Shown here piece after piece: positions 25,963 to 33,843 of a stretch of 55,426 nucleotides of DNA. The notes beneath the pieces are model-generated. The model was not told the origin of the DNA and did not search any database. It saw only the letters and a program-made list of their open reading frames with translations. Source of the DNA: Flavobacteriales bacterium UBA3364. GTDB lineage: Bacteria > Bacteroidota > Bacteroidia > Flavobacteriales_F > PHOS-HE28. The stretch spans positions 1-55,426 of the forward strand of contig DEQO01000021.1 of assembly GCA_002360495.1 (NCBI GenBank), read 5' to 3'. The position numbers and the translations under genes are program-made. The stretch's first letter is position 1. The number at the start of each line of letters is the position of its first letter.

Positions 25963-25966
25963 GGCG

Positions 25967-26647
25967 TCAAGGCTTCTGTTCCTCCTTCAGCAGGATCGCA
26001 ATATCGTCGATCAGGCGGTCAACGTCCTTTGCGGACGTTCCATCATAGAACCCACGGATCCGCCGCTGGCGATCGACCAGGACGAAGTTCTCGGTATGCA
26101 CGAAATCGTCCGCGCCGCCGTCACCTTCATCCATCGCGGCGAAGTAGGAGCGGCGCGCAAGGGCGTAGATCTGGAAACGATCGCCGGTGAGGAAACGCCA
26201 GCGGTCGGGGTCTGCGCCGTGGCGCTGTGCGTATTCGGCCAGGACCGGTACGGAGTCCATTTCGGGCGTCACCGTGTGGGAGAGGAGCATCAGCCCATCC
26301 TCATCCTTGTACGCTTCCTGCACGCGGGCCATCTGCATGCTCATCTTGGGGCAGATGGTGGCGCAGGTGGCAAAGAAGAAGTCGGCCACGATGATGCGGT
26401 CACCCACATCGGCCAAGGTGTAGTTCCCGCCGAATTGATCGATCAGGTGGAAGTCGCGGATGTGGTGTTCCTTCCGATCCGCCTTGACCGAAGGATCCAC
26501 CAGCCTCGGGTCCAACTGCGACGGATGGTAGATCGGTAGCGCATCCGAAGGCTTCAGGTAGAAATAGCCGATGGTCACGGCCGCAGCGAGGATGCCCGCG
26601 AAGATCAAGACCCGCCAAAGCAACGACCGGTTGCGTGCGCCATCCAT
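25967..26647 (-). CDS. SCO1/SenC family protein (copper chaperone/thiol-redox)
   Basis: 226 residues with an N-terminal membrane anchor (about 11-30) and a thioredoxin-fold SCO domain. The copper-binding motif is C95-A-T-I-C99-P with the distal H184 in DFVHTENF, the canonical CxxxC...H set used in cytochrome c oxidase CuA assembly. It is the last gene of a three-gene operon; its ATG overlaps the DUF2490 stop (TGATG). No oxidase subunit gene is nearby. Confidence 0.9.
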   Translation of the reverse strand: MDGARNRSLLWRVLIFAGILAAAVTIGYFYLKPSDALPIYHPSQLDPRLVDPSVKADRKEHHIRDFHLIDQFGGNYTLADVGDRIIVADFFFATCATICPKMSMQMARVQEAYKDEDGLMLLSHTVTPEMDSVPVLAEYAQRHGADPDRWRFLTGDRFQIYALARRSYFAAMDEGDGGADDFVHTENFVLVDRQRRIRGFYDGTSAKDVDRLIDDIAILLKEEQKP

Positions 26648-27351
26648 CAGTTCTTGCGCAGGTTGATGGTGTAGTCGATCGAGGCGATCACACGGTAGGT
26701 GGGCGCGAAGACCATGCGTTCACGGTCGTGGATCACACCGAAACCGAGGGTGTGGCCTTTCTTGGGTGACCACTCCGTGCCCAGCTTGTAGCGGGTGCCG
26801 AAGTAGATCAGCCCTTGATGGCCGGCCCATTGGAAGAACTCCACGCTGAATTTCGGGTCCAACTTGAGATCCGGGATGTTGTAACCGGCCGTGAACTTGT
26901 TGCGGAGCACCTCACGCGGCTCGCCAAAGGGGCGGAAGTTGTGCTGGTAGTCGAACCGCCAGGCCAATTCGAGCCGGTCGAATGTCGTGGCGTATTCGAA
27001 CAGCGCGCAAAGGCGTTGGCGGTCAACATCCGCTGACCGATAGGCGTAGCGGTATTCGGCCCCCACGGTGATATGGTCGCTGAGCTTGTAACCGCCACTC
27101 AGGTCCATGTACACCTGGTTACCGGCGAAGAAGGCATCGGTGGAGCGGTATCCGAGTTCCATTCCCGTTCGGGTCCGCTTGGCGATGTCCTTGCCCAGGA
27201 TATCGCGCAGGAAGGAGGCCCGCCCCTGCAGCCCGAAACTGGACCAGAACTCCGGGGTGACGGTCGGCCGCAGGGGTTCCTGTGCAAACCCCATCGGGCC
27301 TTTGGACAAGGCGATGATGAGAAGGAAAAAGCACTTCCTGCGGAAGTTCAT
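26647..27351 (-). CDS. DUF2490-like outer-membrane protein
   Basis: 234 residues with a signal peptide ending PMGFAQ. The pattern of alternating strands with aromatic belts (EFWSSFGLQGRASFL, VGAEYRYAYRS, LAWRFDYQHNFRP, KLGTEWSPKKGHTLGFGV, final IASIDYTINLRKN) is that of a small outer-membrane beta-barrel of the DUF2490 type. It is translationally coupled on both sides (TGATG at 27349-27353 and 26645-26649) between a lipoprotein and the SCO protein. Function unknown. The link to SCO suggests a role in the envelope around copper handling, which is inference only. Confidence 0.72.
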   Translation of the reverse strand: MNFRRKCFFLLIIALSKGPMGFAQEPLRPTVTPEFWSSFGLQGRASFLRDILGKDIAKRTRTGMELGYRSTDAFFAGNQVYMDLSGGYKLSDHITVGAEYRYAYRSADVDRQRLCALFEYATTFDRLELAWRFDYQHNFRPFGEPREVLRNKFTAGYNIPDLKLDPKFSVEFFQWAGHQGLIYFGTRYKLGTEWSPKKGHTLGFGVIHDRERMVFAPTYRVIASIDYTINLRKN

Positions 27352-27749
27352 CAGCGCTTCTCGATCAGCATATCGCCAACGTTCACCACTTCCTTCTTAT
27401 CACCGATGTCGGCCGTGGCGTAAATGGTCTTGGTCCCCCCATCGCAGGTGGCACAATCGGACAGGGTATAGATGGTGTAGGTCCCCTTGCGCAACCAAGG
27501 GAAACGGAACTCGCCGTTCGGCCCGGTATCCACGTTGTCATCGGGGTAGGCACCGTCGCTGGCATCGCCGTAGACGATGTAGACGTTGTTCCCCGGGACC
27601 GGATACGGATCACCGATGGGCAGACCACCATTGGAGTACTCCTGTTCGATCACCCGACCGCGGATCTCGGCCTTGCCTCCTTCCCCGGGTTCCTTGGTGC
27701 ATGAGGTGATCAGTGCGAGGATCGGCAAGGCCGTGAGCAGTCGCTTCAT
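27351..27749 (-). CDS. Lipoprotein with carboxypeptidase-regulatory-like fold
   Basis: 132 residues. Lipoprotein signal peptide MKRLLTALPILALITSC with Cys17, followed by KEPGEGG. The mature part looks like a single beta-sandwich with AEIRGRVIEQEYSN near the start and GPNGEFRFPWLRKGTYTIYT in the middle, typical of carboxypeptidase-regulatory-like domains. A CATC motif sits in the SDCATCDGG loop and could bind metal or form a disulfide. First gene of the lipoprotein-DUF2490-SCO operon, with its own TACTTTTA promoter-like box 24 nt upstream. Confidence 0.75.
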   Translation of the reverse strand: MKRLLTALPILALITSCTKEPGEGGKAEIRGRVIEQEYSNGGLPIGDPYPVPGNNVYIVYGDASDGAYPDDNVDTGPNGEFRFPWLRKGTYTIYTLSDCATCDGGTKTIYATADIGDKKEVVNVGDMLIEKR

Positions 27750-27773
27750 TGTAAACTCCGTGTTAAGGGAGCG

Positions 27774-27781
27774 TAAAAGTA
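27774..27781 (-). promoter_or_regulatory. Putative -7 box of the lipoprotein-DUF2490-SCO operon
   Basis: TACTTTTA on the minus strand, 24 nt before the ATG at 27749, in the 46-nt gap after the acyl-CoA ligase stop. Confidence 0.35.
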
Positions 27782-27795
27782 GCGGAGGGCGGCGA

Positions 27796-29556
27796 TCAGG
27801 AAGCGCTGTAGATCCCTTCCACCTGGGCCGCATACTTGGCCATGATGGGTTTCCTGCGAAGCTTCATCGACGGTGTAAGTTCGCCACCATCGATGGTGAA
27901 TTCGGCCGGCAACAGGGCGATCTTCTTGATCTGTTCCCAATGGCCCAGACCCGCGTTCACCTTCTGCACCTCCGCGAAGAGGCGGTCCTTGATCCGTTTG
28001 TCGGCGATGATCTGCGCATTGCTTTCGAAGGGGATGTCCTTCAGCTTGCAATAGTCCCGCAGGAAATTGAAGCTCGGCACCACCAACGCAGCTGGGAATT
28101 TCCGGTTCTCGCCGATCACCATGACCTGTTCGATGAAGCGGGAGGCTTTCAATTTGTTCTCGATCGTTTGCGGAGCAACGTATTTGCCGCCGCTGGTCTT
28201 GAACATCTCCTTCTTGCGGTCGGTGATGCGCAGGAAGCCCTCGGAGGTGACCTCGCCGATATCGCCGGTATGGAACCAGCCGTCCTCGGTCAACACTTCG
28301 CGGGTGAGCTCCGGTTCCTTGTAATACCCCATCATCACGTTGGGTCCCTTGATCAGGATCTCGCCATCCTCCGCGATGCGCACCTGCACATCCTTCAATG
28401 GTCTGCCTACGGAACCGAACCGAAGGCCATCGTTCCGGGCATCGTTCACGCTCACCACGGGGCTGGTCTCGGTAAGTCCGTATCCTTCCATCAGCGGCAC
28501 TCCGGCTGCGTTGAAGATGCGTGCCAGCCGGGGTTGCAGTGCGGCACTTCCGCTGGCGACACAGATCACCTCGCCGCCCAAGGCTTGGCGCCATTTGCTG
28601 AAGACCAGTTTGCGTGCCAGACCGAGCTGTAGGTCGTACCACCAACCACGGCCGCTCACTTCGTAGCGATCGCCAAGGTCCAGCGACCAGAAGAACAGTT
28701 TGCGCTTGACGCCGGTGAGTGCTTCGCCTTTGGAAAGAATGGTGTCGTAGATCTTCTCCAACAAACGCGGGACCGCAGTGAACACGTGTGGTTTCGCTTC
28801 GCGGATGCGTGCACCGAGTTCCTCCAGGGTCTCCTGGAAACGAACCTGCATACCTGCGCGCTGGTACAGGTACAGGAGCATGCGCTCGTAGATGTGGCAC
28901 AGCGGAAGAAAGCTGATGGCCCGTGCCCCGCGTTCCACTGGAAGCCGGGGGGCGCTGGCTTCCACGTTGCTGAGGATGTTGTTGTGGGAAAGCATCACAC
29001 CCTTCGGCTTGCCCGTGGTGCCGCTGGTGTAGATGATGGTGGCAAGATCGCTGTTCTTCACGGCCGCCTTGTACCCATCCAGGGTGTTCCTGTGCGCGTC
29101 GTCCTTCGCTAGGAGGTCCTTCCAATGCGCACCACCCGGCACGCGATCGAAGGTGTAGATATGTTGGAGGGAAGGGACCGTGGTGCGGGAAACGAGCGCT
29201 TTCGCCAGCATGTCCGCGTTGCTCACGAAGAACACCTTCGTTTCGGAATGCTGGAGGATGTACGCATGGTCCTCTGCCGACATGGTCGGATACAACGGTA
29301 CACCGATGGCACCGATGCGCAGTACGGCCTGGTCCACGATGGCCCACTCCGCCCTGTTGCCGCTGGAGATGGCCACTTTGTCGCCGGGCTTCAATCCCAG
29401 ACCGATCAGGCCCATTGCCAGCTGTTCGGCCGTTCGCACGAATTCCTGCGAACTGTAGGAGCGGAGCGCACCGTGTTCCAGCGACTCTACGCAAATGGGT
29501 TGCGGGAATTCCGCAAGCTGAAGGTCGGCGATATCGAAAAGGCGGGAAACGAGCAT
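27796..29556 (-). CDS. Long-chain fatty-acid-CoA ligase (AMP-dependent synthetase)
   Basis: 586 residues, an ANL superfamily adenylating enzyme close to bacterial FadD/FAA-type ligases. The P-loop-like motif TIIYTSGTTGKPKGVMLSH, the MEGYGLTET motif, TGDIGEV and the hinge ITDRKKEMFKTSGGKYVAP are all intact, with the C-terminal lysine region at LTPSMKLRRKP. It activates long-chain fatty acids with ATP and CoA for lipid synthesis or beta-oxidation. The start at 29556 is chosen because the frame further upstream is antisense to another gene and a TATCTTGC promoter-like box lies 4 nt before the ATG. Confidence 0.9.
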   Translation of the reverse strand: MLVSRLFDIADLQLAEFPQPICVESLEHGALRSYSSQEFVRTAEQLAMGLIGLGLKPGDKVAISSGNRAEWAIVDQAVLRIGAIGVPLYPTMSAEDHAYILQHSETKVFFVSNADMLAKALVSRTTVPSLQHIYTFDRVPGGAHWKDLLAKDDAHRNTLDGYKAAVKNSDLATIIYTSGTTGKPKGVMLSHNNILSNVEASAPRLPVERGARAISFLPLCHIYERMLLYLYQRAGMQVRFQETLEELGARIREAKPHVFTAVPRLLEKIYDTILSKGEALTGVKRKLFFWSLDLGDRYEVSGRGWWYDLQLGLARKLVFSKWRQALGGEVICVASGSAALQPRLARIFNAAGVPLMEGYGLTETSPVVSVNDARNDGLRFGSVGRPLKDVQVRIAEDGEILIKGPNVMMGYYKEPELTREVLTEDGWFHTGDIGEVTSEGFLRITDRKKEMFKTSGGKYVAPQTIENKLKASRFIEQVMVIGENRKFPAALVVPSFNFLRDYCKLKDIPFESNAQIIADKRIKDRLFAEVQKVNAGLGHWEQIKKIALLPAEFTIDGGELTPSMKLRRKPIMAKYAAQVEGIYSAS

Positions 29557-29560
29557 GGGA

Positions 29561-29568
29561 GCAAGATA
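29561..29568 (-). promoter_or_regulatory. Putative -7 box of the acyl-CoA ligase gene, leaderless spacing
   Basis: TATCTTGC on the minus strand, 4 nt before the ATG at 29556. Confidence 0.45.
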
Positions 29569-29648
29569 GTTCGGGTTGGGTCCGGGGCCATGCATGGCCG
29601 GTTTTCGGCCGGATCCGTACCCGCACATCCGGTATGGTCCAATTGCCT

Positions 29649-29656
29649 TAGTTTCG
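29649..29656 (+). promoter_or_regulatory. Putative -7 box of the 29698 gene
   Basis: TAGTTTCG, 41 nt before the ATG at 29698 and 8 nt before a strong hairpin, so the hairpin would lie in the 5' untranslated region. Confidence 0.3.
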
Positions 29657-29664
29657 AGCAGGTC

Positions 29665-29686
29665 GGGCGGCGGTCGATCGCCGCCC
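29665..29686 (+). promoter_or_regulatory. GC-rich hairpin in the 5' leader of the 29698 gene
   Basis: GGGCGGCG (29665-29672) pairs perfectly with CGCCGCCC (29679-29686) around GTCGAT; a G-T pair could extend the stem. It ends 11 nt before the ATG, within ribosome-footprint distance, so it could restrict initiation or protect the mRNA. Confidence 0.5.
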
Positions 29687-29697
29687 TTCATACGAAC

Positions 29698-31485
29698 ATG
29701 GGGAGTGGCAAGGATATCCTGCATTACAGCGCTGTAGTAGCCACCGGTCTCGTGGGGACCATCGCCGTTCCCGTGCTCACCGGTGGCCTGTCGGCCGTCG
29801 GCCTGAGCGGGCCCCTGAACGAGGTGTTGAAGGACCTGATCAAAGGCGTGACCGGTGACCACTTCCCGGGGTTCCGCAAGGCGCTCTCCCGGCGCTTGTT
29901 CGGCCTGGACGCTTCCAAGCTGAACCACGACCTGCAGAAGGCGCTCGAGTATGCGGTGGACGAAACGGGCCGATCCCTGCGCACCCTGTACGAGAATCCT
30001 GTGGCAGGTGATGGTAGTAGGGGCGAACGAAAGAGCACCAAGGCGGATCGTGAGGTCCTGAACGAGGTGTGCATGAAGGTGAAGGCGATGCTGAGGCAGA
30101 CGCTGAGCGGCGGTCACGACCGCTACACGGTGGATGGGCTGATCAGTGGTGCGGGCGGCGAAGGCCGCAGCATCCGCGAGCTCATGGAGGCGATCGAGGC
30201 GGAGAAGGGGCGGACCGGACCCGCTTTGCAAGACCTGGTGGTGGCGCACTTCCACGAGCACTTCAGGTTGCATTTCCTCGAATTCATCAAGGAGGATGGT
30301 AACGGCAAGGCACGCGTCGCCTTTGAGCAGTTGACCTCCGATACGATCCTGAGCGAGATCCGCTCCATCAAGCAGGAACTGAAGAAGATCACCACCCAAG
30401 GACCCGGGGCGTTGGGTGAGGGGGTTGCAGCCTCCGTGGCACAGTCCGGGCAGGCCGAAGTGCTGGATCGCAACATCACCGAGTGGGAGTCCCGCTACGG
30501 ACAGGGCGATACGCTGCGCATGGCCATGGCGCCTGCGCTGGACACTTCCATCAACGACATGCTCCGGGACATGAAGCAGGTGCGGATCGCCCTGGATGGC
30601 ATCCACCGCGATGTGCTTGTGACCGGCCAGCGCGTGGAACGCACGAAGGAGGCGGTGCACAAGAACACCTGGCTGACACTGGTGGTGCTGTTCGCCGTGC
30701 TCGGACTGGCCGCGCTCTTCGTGCTGGATCCGATGCACCTGCGTTCCTTCCCTCTGAAGGTGGTGGTGGATCAACCTTTCGACTATGGCATGGATGATCG
30801 GGTGGCCGCCCGCATCGCCATCGCCTACGGCCAGGATGTGTACGATACCGCGGATGTGGTGAACGGCCAGGCCGCCTTTGCAATTCCCAATAGTTACCGT
30901 AACGATGATGCCGTGCTGCGCCTGCTGTGCTTCCAGTACGGCCAGGGCAAGGCCGATGCACGGATCTGCGACAGCGGCACGGTACGCATGACGGATCTCG
31001 AGCGGTTACGTTTCCCTTTGACCGGGAAAGGAGGCGGGGATGCGCGGGTGGTTGAGCAGGAAGCCGCCGCCGATGGCGTTGATGCCCGGAACAAGGTGTC
31101 CACCACAGGGGGCGAAGAACGAACAGCGGTCGGGCCACCCGCGGAACGGATCACCGAGAAGGCTGGAGCCGTGCAGACAGCGCCGCCGCCCTGTTCCGTG
31201 GATGGACTGGAGTTCCTGAGCGAAGGAAGCCTGGAGGACCGCCTCGTCCTTTCAGCGATGGGCGGCAACAAGATCGCCATCAGTGGAGAGGTGAACCGGA
31301 AGCCGGTGCAGGGTGTGCTGCGCGCCAATGGATCGGCGCTCACCGCAGTGTCCGGTGAAGGAACCGTGCTCGGGGGGAGCCTGCAATTGGTGCAGGGATG
31401 CGGTCAGCTCAAAGGCACCCTGAGCCTGAGAAGTCCCACCGGCAACGTGGTTTCCGAGCGGGTGAACATGGTGAGCGACCGCTGA
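29698..31485 (+). CDS. Membrane-anchored protein of unknown family (helical N-domain, one TM, beta ectodomain)
   Basis: 595 residues, not recognised. No signal peptide. Residues about 9-45 are hydrophobic and Gly/Val-rich (AVVATGLVGTIAVPVLTGG). Residues 45-320 look helical and charged, with heptad-like stretches around SEIRSIKQELKKI and VERTKEAVHK. One transmembrane segment follows at about 325-345 (LTLVVLFAVLGLAALFVL). The 250-residue remainder is a beta-rich presumed periplasmic part (PLKVVVDQPF, DTADVVNGQAAFAIP), a low-complexity linker and a C-terminal beta unit. The layout, cytosolic helical sensor plus membrane plus outside domain, is reminiscent of signalling or defence membrane proteins, but no catalytic motif is visible. 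It converges with the operon at 31489-34727. Confidence 0.65.
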   Translation: MGSGKDILHYSAVVATGLVGTIAVPVLTGGLSAVGLSGPLNEVLKDLIKGVTGDHFPGFRKALSRRLFGLDASKLNHDLQKALEYAVDETGRSLRTLYENPVAGDGSRGERKSTKADREVLNEVCMKVKAMLRQTLSGGHDRYTVDGLISGAGGEGRSIRELMEAIEAEKGRTGPALQDLVVAHFHEHFRLHFLEFIKEDGNGKARVAFEQLTSDTILSEIRSIKQELKKITTQGPGALGEGVAASVAQSGQAEVLDRNITEWESRYGQGDTLRMAMAPALDTSINDMLRDMKQVRIALDGIHRDVLVTGQRVERTKEAVHKNTWLTLVVLFAVLGLAALFVLDPMHLRSFPLKVVVDQPFDYGMDDRVAARIAIAYGQDVYDTADVVNGQAAFAIPNSYRNDDAVLRLLCFQYGQGKADARICDSGTVRMTDLERLRFPLTGKGGGDARVVEQEAAADGVDARNKVSTTGGEERTAVGPPAERITEKAGAVQTAPPPCSVDGLEFLSEGSLEDRLVLSAMGGNKIAISGEVNRKPVQGVLRANGSALTAVSGEGTVLGGSLQLVQGCGQLKGTLSLRSPTGNVVSERVNMVSDR

Positions 31486-31488
31486 TCC

Positions 31489-32454
31489 CTAATGCGTCAC
31501 CACGGTGACGATGGGGTTGGCGTTGCTGCTCATCGCCGCCATGGCGCGATAGGCCTCCTTCTGGACCTCCGCCTCGTTCTCCACGATGGCGCGTTGCATA
31601 TTCCACTCTTGTCGCTGCTGCTCGTCCAACTCCGCATCTAGCTTATTGATCATGCCATAGGCCTCCTGGTAGCAATCGGCCGCAGGGTTCATCTGCTTCA
31701 CCAGGTCCAGCGCCTGCTCATGCTTCTTGGTCTGGTCCCCCGCCTTGCTTGTAACAAGTATGGACTTCAACTGGAGCAACTGCTGTTCGCATCCGTCCTT
31801 CAGGTACTCCTTGTAAACGCTGATCGACATCTTCCGGGCCTCGTCGTAGCAAGGTGCCGCGCTGGGTACACTGAAGAGCAGGCCGATCGCCAGGCCATGC
31901 TGTTGTAGTTCGTATTGGCGGCGTGCCTCCATGACCACCTCGTCACAATGGGTCATGTAATAGTCCAGGATCCGAGCCTTCGTATCCACGATGAACTTCG
32001 AGATCTTGGGATCGTCGGTCTTGATCTGCTGGATCGCGTTGTTCAGGGCCTGGGCGCTGTCCGCTCCCGAGCCCACCACGCTCAAGGAGATGGAACCGAA
32101 GGACTGGCCGGGATAATCGCGGTAGTCCGTGCGGGCGATCGACAGGGAGAGCGCACACTTGGCCACGTAGATCTTCTTCATCTGTTCCGCAACGGTCACT
32201 TCGTTGAGGTCCAATTGCGGGTGGAGGAGGAAGTTGCTCATGCCCACGCTCACGATGCCCGTGCGGTTCGCGCACTGCATGATCTTGTTGCGGAGCCGCT
32301 CCTGCTGATCGGCGTTCAGCGCCTTGTTGGTGCCGGGTACGACGCCCACGAACAGGGAGATCTTGTCTGCCTTCTCCTCGTTGGTGTCCTGTGCCGAACA
32401 CCATGGGTTGGGGAGCAAGGTGGCGAGAAAGAGGAGGAGGGTGGTGGTTCGCAT
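31489..32454 (-). CDS. Secreted protein of unknown family, last gene of the CsgG-like operon
   Basis: 321 residues with a signal peptide ending PWCSAQD. The first mature half begins KISLFVGVVPGTNKALN and looks alpha/beta, ending around SADSAQALNNAIQQIK-like text near residue 150 (GSGADSAQALNNAIQQ). The second half is helical with paired Cys residues spaced as in TPR-like repeats (APCYDEARKMSISVYKEYLKD, ADCYQEAYGMINK). It sits 8 nt after the DUF6175-like gene, so co-transcription is likely. The N-terminal part resembles the small alpha/beta domains that recur in CsgG/FlgT/LPP20-type proteins, which fits the operon, but I cannot assign a family. Likely periplasmic or surface. Confidence 0.65.
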   Translation of the reverse strand: MRTTTLLLFLATLLPNPWCSAQDTNEEKADKISLFVGVVPGTNKALNADQQERLRNKIMQCANRTGIVSVGMSNFLLHPQLDLNEVTVAEQMKKIYVAKCALSLSIARTDYRDYPGQSFGSISLSVVGSGADSAQALNNAIQQIKTDDPKISKFIVDTKARILDYYMTHCDEVVMEARRQYELQQHGLAIGLLFSVPSAAPCYDEARKMSISVYKEYLKDGCEQQLLQLKSILVTSKAGDQTKKHEQALDLVKQMNPAADCYQEAYGMINKLDAELDEQQRQEWNMQRAIVENEAEVQKEAYRAMAAMSSNANPIVTVVTH

Positions 32455-32462
32455 GGTGGAGG

Positions 32463-33365
32463 TCAGTCGATGAGCATGATGATCTGGGCGCCGTTCACCG
32501 TGGGCGTGCTGGTGGCGCCACACGACTTCAGCATCGCGGTGATGTCGCGACGGAACATGGAGGTGGTGTAGTTCTTGCAGGTCACGGGATCACGCAAGGG
32601 GATGCGGACGTCGCTGTAGAAAATCGCGTTCCCTGTGGCATTCGGCGCGCCATAGTTGTGCTTCACCGCCTTCTCAGCGATCCATTCCTCGACCACCTGG
32701 CCGAACTCCTTGAACTCCTTGGTCTCCACTTCCGCGGTCTCGCTCCACGTGGATCCATCCTTGAACCGGAACACCACCGTGACCTGTCTGCCGTCCTCGA
32801 TCATCTCGGTGAACTTCGTCTGCATTACGCTCAGGAAGGGGTCGGCAATGTTGGCCATGATACCGCCTACGAGGATCGCTGCATCGTCCAACTCGTTGGA
32901 CTTGGAGCCATCCTTGTTACCGAGAGCATTCCCGGTCGCGCAATCGTATCCGGAAAGGATCACCGTGGCGGTGGTCAGTCCACCGGCCAGGCGCGTGGAA
33001 TAATCCACCTCCACATAGATGTCGGGATTGGCGTATTGGAGCAATTGTGTCTTGTAGTCGCTCACCGCCTCCGTGGAGAAGATATCCTCTGCGGTCGCGG
33101 CTTTCAACTTGGCCACGAAGTCGACGGTGGTGAAGCCTCGCTGATCGAAGGCTTCCTTGACCTTGGAAATGGCCACGCGGCTGGTGAAGTCCTCATCGAT
33201 CACCTTGCGGATGTCCTGTCCTTCCTTCACCCGGGGGATGACCATGATCGAGGGTCGTGAGGTCTTCGTATCCGCACAAGGCGACTTCGCGGGTTCGGAG
33301 GGCGCCTGCCCGAAGAGCAGGGTAGAGGCCAGAAAGCCGAGCAGGGAGTAGTAGCGTGCGTGCAT
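32463..33365 (-). CDS. DUF6175-like secreted protein
   Basis: 300 residues with a signal peptide ending LLFGQ. After a short linker comes RPSIMVIPRVKEGQDIRKVI, then SKVKEAFDQRGFTTVDF, ANPDIYVEVD and a long alpha/beta body ending in FRRDITAMLKSCG. The combination of PSIMVIP, RGFTTVDF and DIYVEVD recalls DUF6175 proteins of Bacteroidetes (from memory). The fold looks like that of CsgG/FlgT-type periplasmic proteins. It lies 10 nt after the LPP20-like gene and 8 nt before the next. No function is established for the family. Confidence 0.6.
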   Translation of the reverse strand: MHARYYSLLGFLASTLLFGQAPSEPAKSPCADTKTSRPSIMVIPRVKEGQDIRKVIDEDFTSRVAISKVKEAFDQRGFTTVDFVAKLKAATAEDIFSTEAVSDYKTQLLQYANPDIYVEVDYSTRLAGGLTTATVILSGYDCATGNALGNKDGSKSNELDDAAILVGGIMANIADPFLSVMQTKFTEMIEDGRQVTVVFRFKDGSTWSETAEVETKEFKEFGQVVEEWIAEKAVKHNYGAPNATGNAIFYSDVRIPLRDPVTCKNYTTSMFRRDITAMLKSCGATSTPTVNGAQIIMLID

Positions 33366-33375
33366 GGTGGTGGTT

Positions 33376-33843
33376 TCAAAGGCCGAAAGGCCGGATGATC
33401 TGGTTCTGCTCAAGGTGGCGGCGCAAGGCGTTCATGTCCACTTGCATCGTGGTGGTGAGGTGACCGGCACCCTGTCCCTTGCTCAGTGCGCCGTGGGTGG
33501 AACGCAGGATGTATGGGCGATAGCCGGCTTCGTCAAGGAAGGTCTTGTAGAAGGCTGGATGGTCCTTTTTCGATGCGGCCTCGTCGGGCACCAAAGGCAA
33601 GGCCCACTGGCTTCCGGCGATGCCCCTGAAGAGCAGTTGTTCCAATGCGGCCTTCTCCGCATCGCGTATGGCCTCGGCTTCGGTGCTGCCGTAACCGGTC
33701 GAGGAGATCCCCAGCAGGCCGGGTCCATTCTCGGCTTCGGCCATCGACACGTCATGTGCCACTGCCAACGGCTTCCGGGTCGAACAGCCCTGGTTGATCA
33801 TCAAGCAAGCCATAAGCATGCCGACCCAGGCCTGAGGGTTCAT
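33376..33843 (-). CDS. LPP20-like lipoprotein (FlgP-like)
   Basis: 155 residues. The ATG at 33843 overlaps the stop of the CsgG-like gene (ATGA) and gives a lipoprotein signal peptide ending MINQG with Cys20. The mature part has the LPP20 pattern of a Gly/Ser loop leading into an Ala-rich helix: SSTGYGSTEAEAIRDAEKA, then EQLLFRGIAGSQ. LPP20/FlgP proteins assemble rings or plates at the outer membrane with FlgO/FlgT in flagellated bacteria; no flagellar gene is present here, so the system must be different. Lipid-anchored envelope location inferred. Confidence 0.68.
   Translation of the reverse strand: MNPQAWVGMLMACLMINQGCSTRKPLAVAHDVSMAEAENGPGLLGISSTGYGSTEAEAIRDAEKAALEQLLFRGIAGSQWALPLVPDEAASKKDHPAFYKTFLDEAGYRPYILRSTHGALSKGQGAGHLTTTMQVDMNALRRHLEQNQIIRPFGL

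Noticed and set aside
29557..30774. Upstream extension of the acyl-CoA ligase frame (about 400 extra codons)
   Set aside because: The extension is antisense to the 29698 gene and has no homologous look. The ATG at 29556 gives a normal ligase with a promoter-like box next to it.
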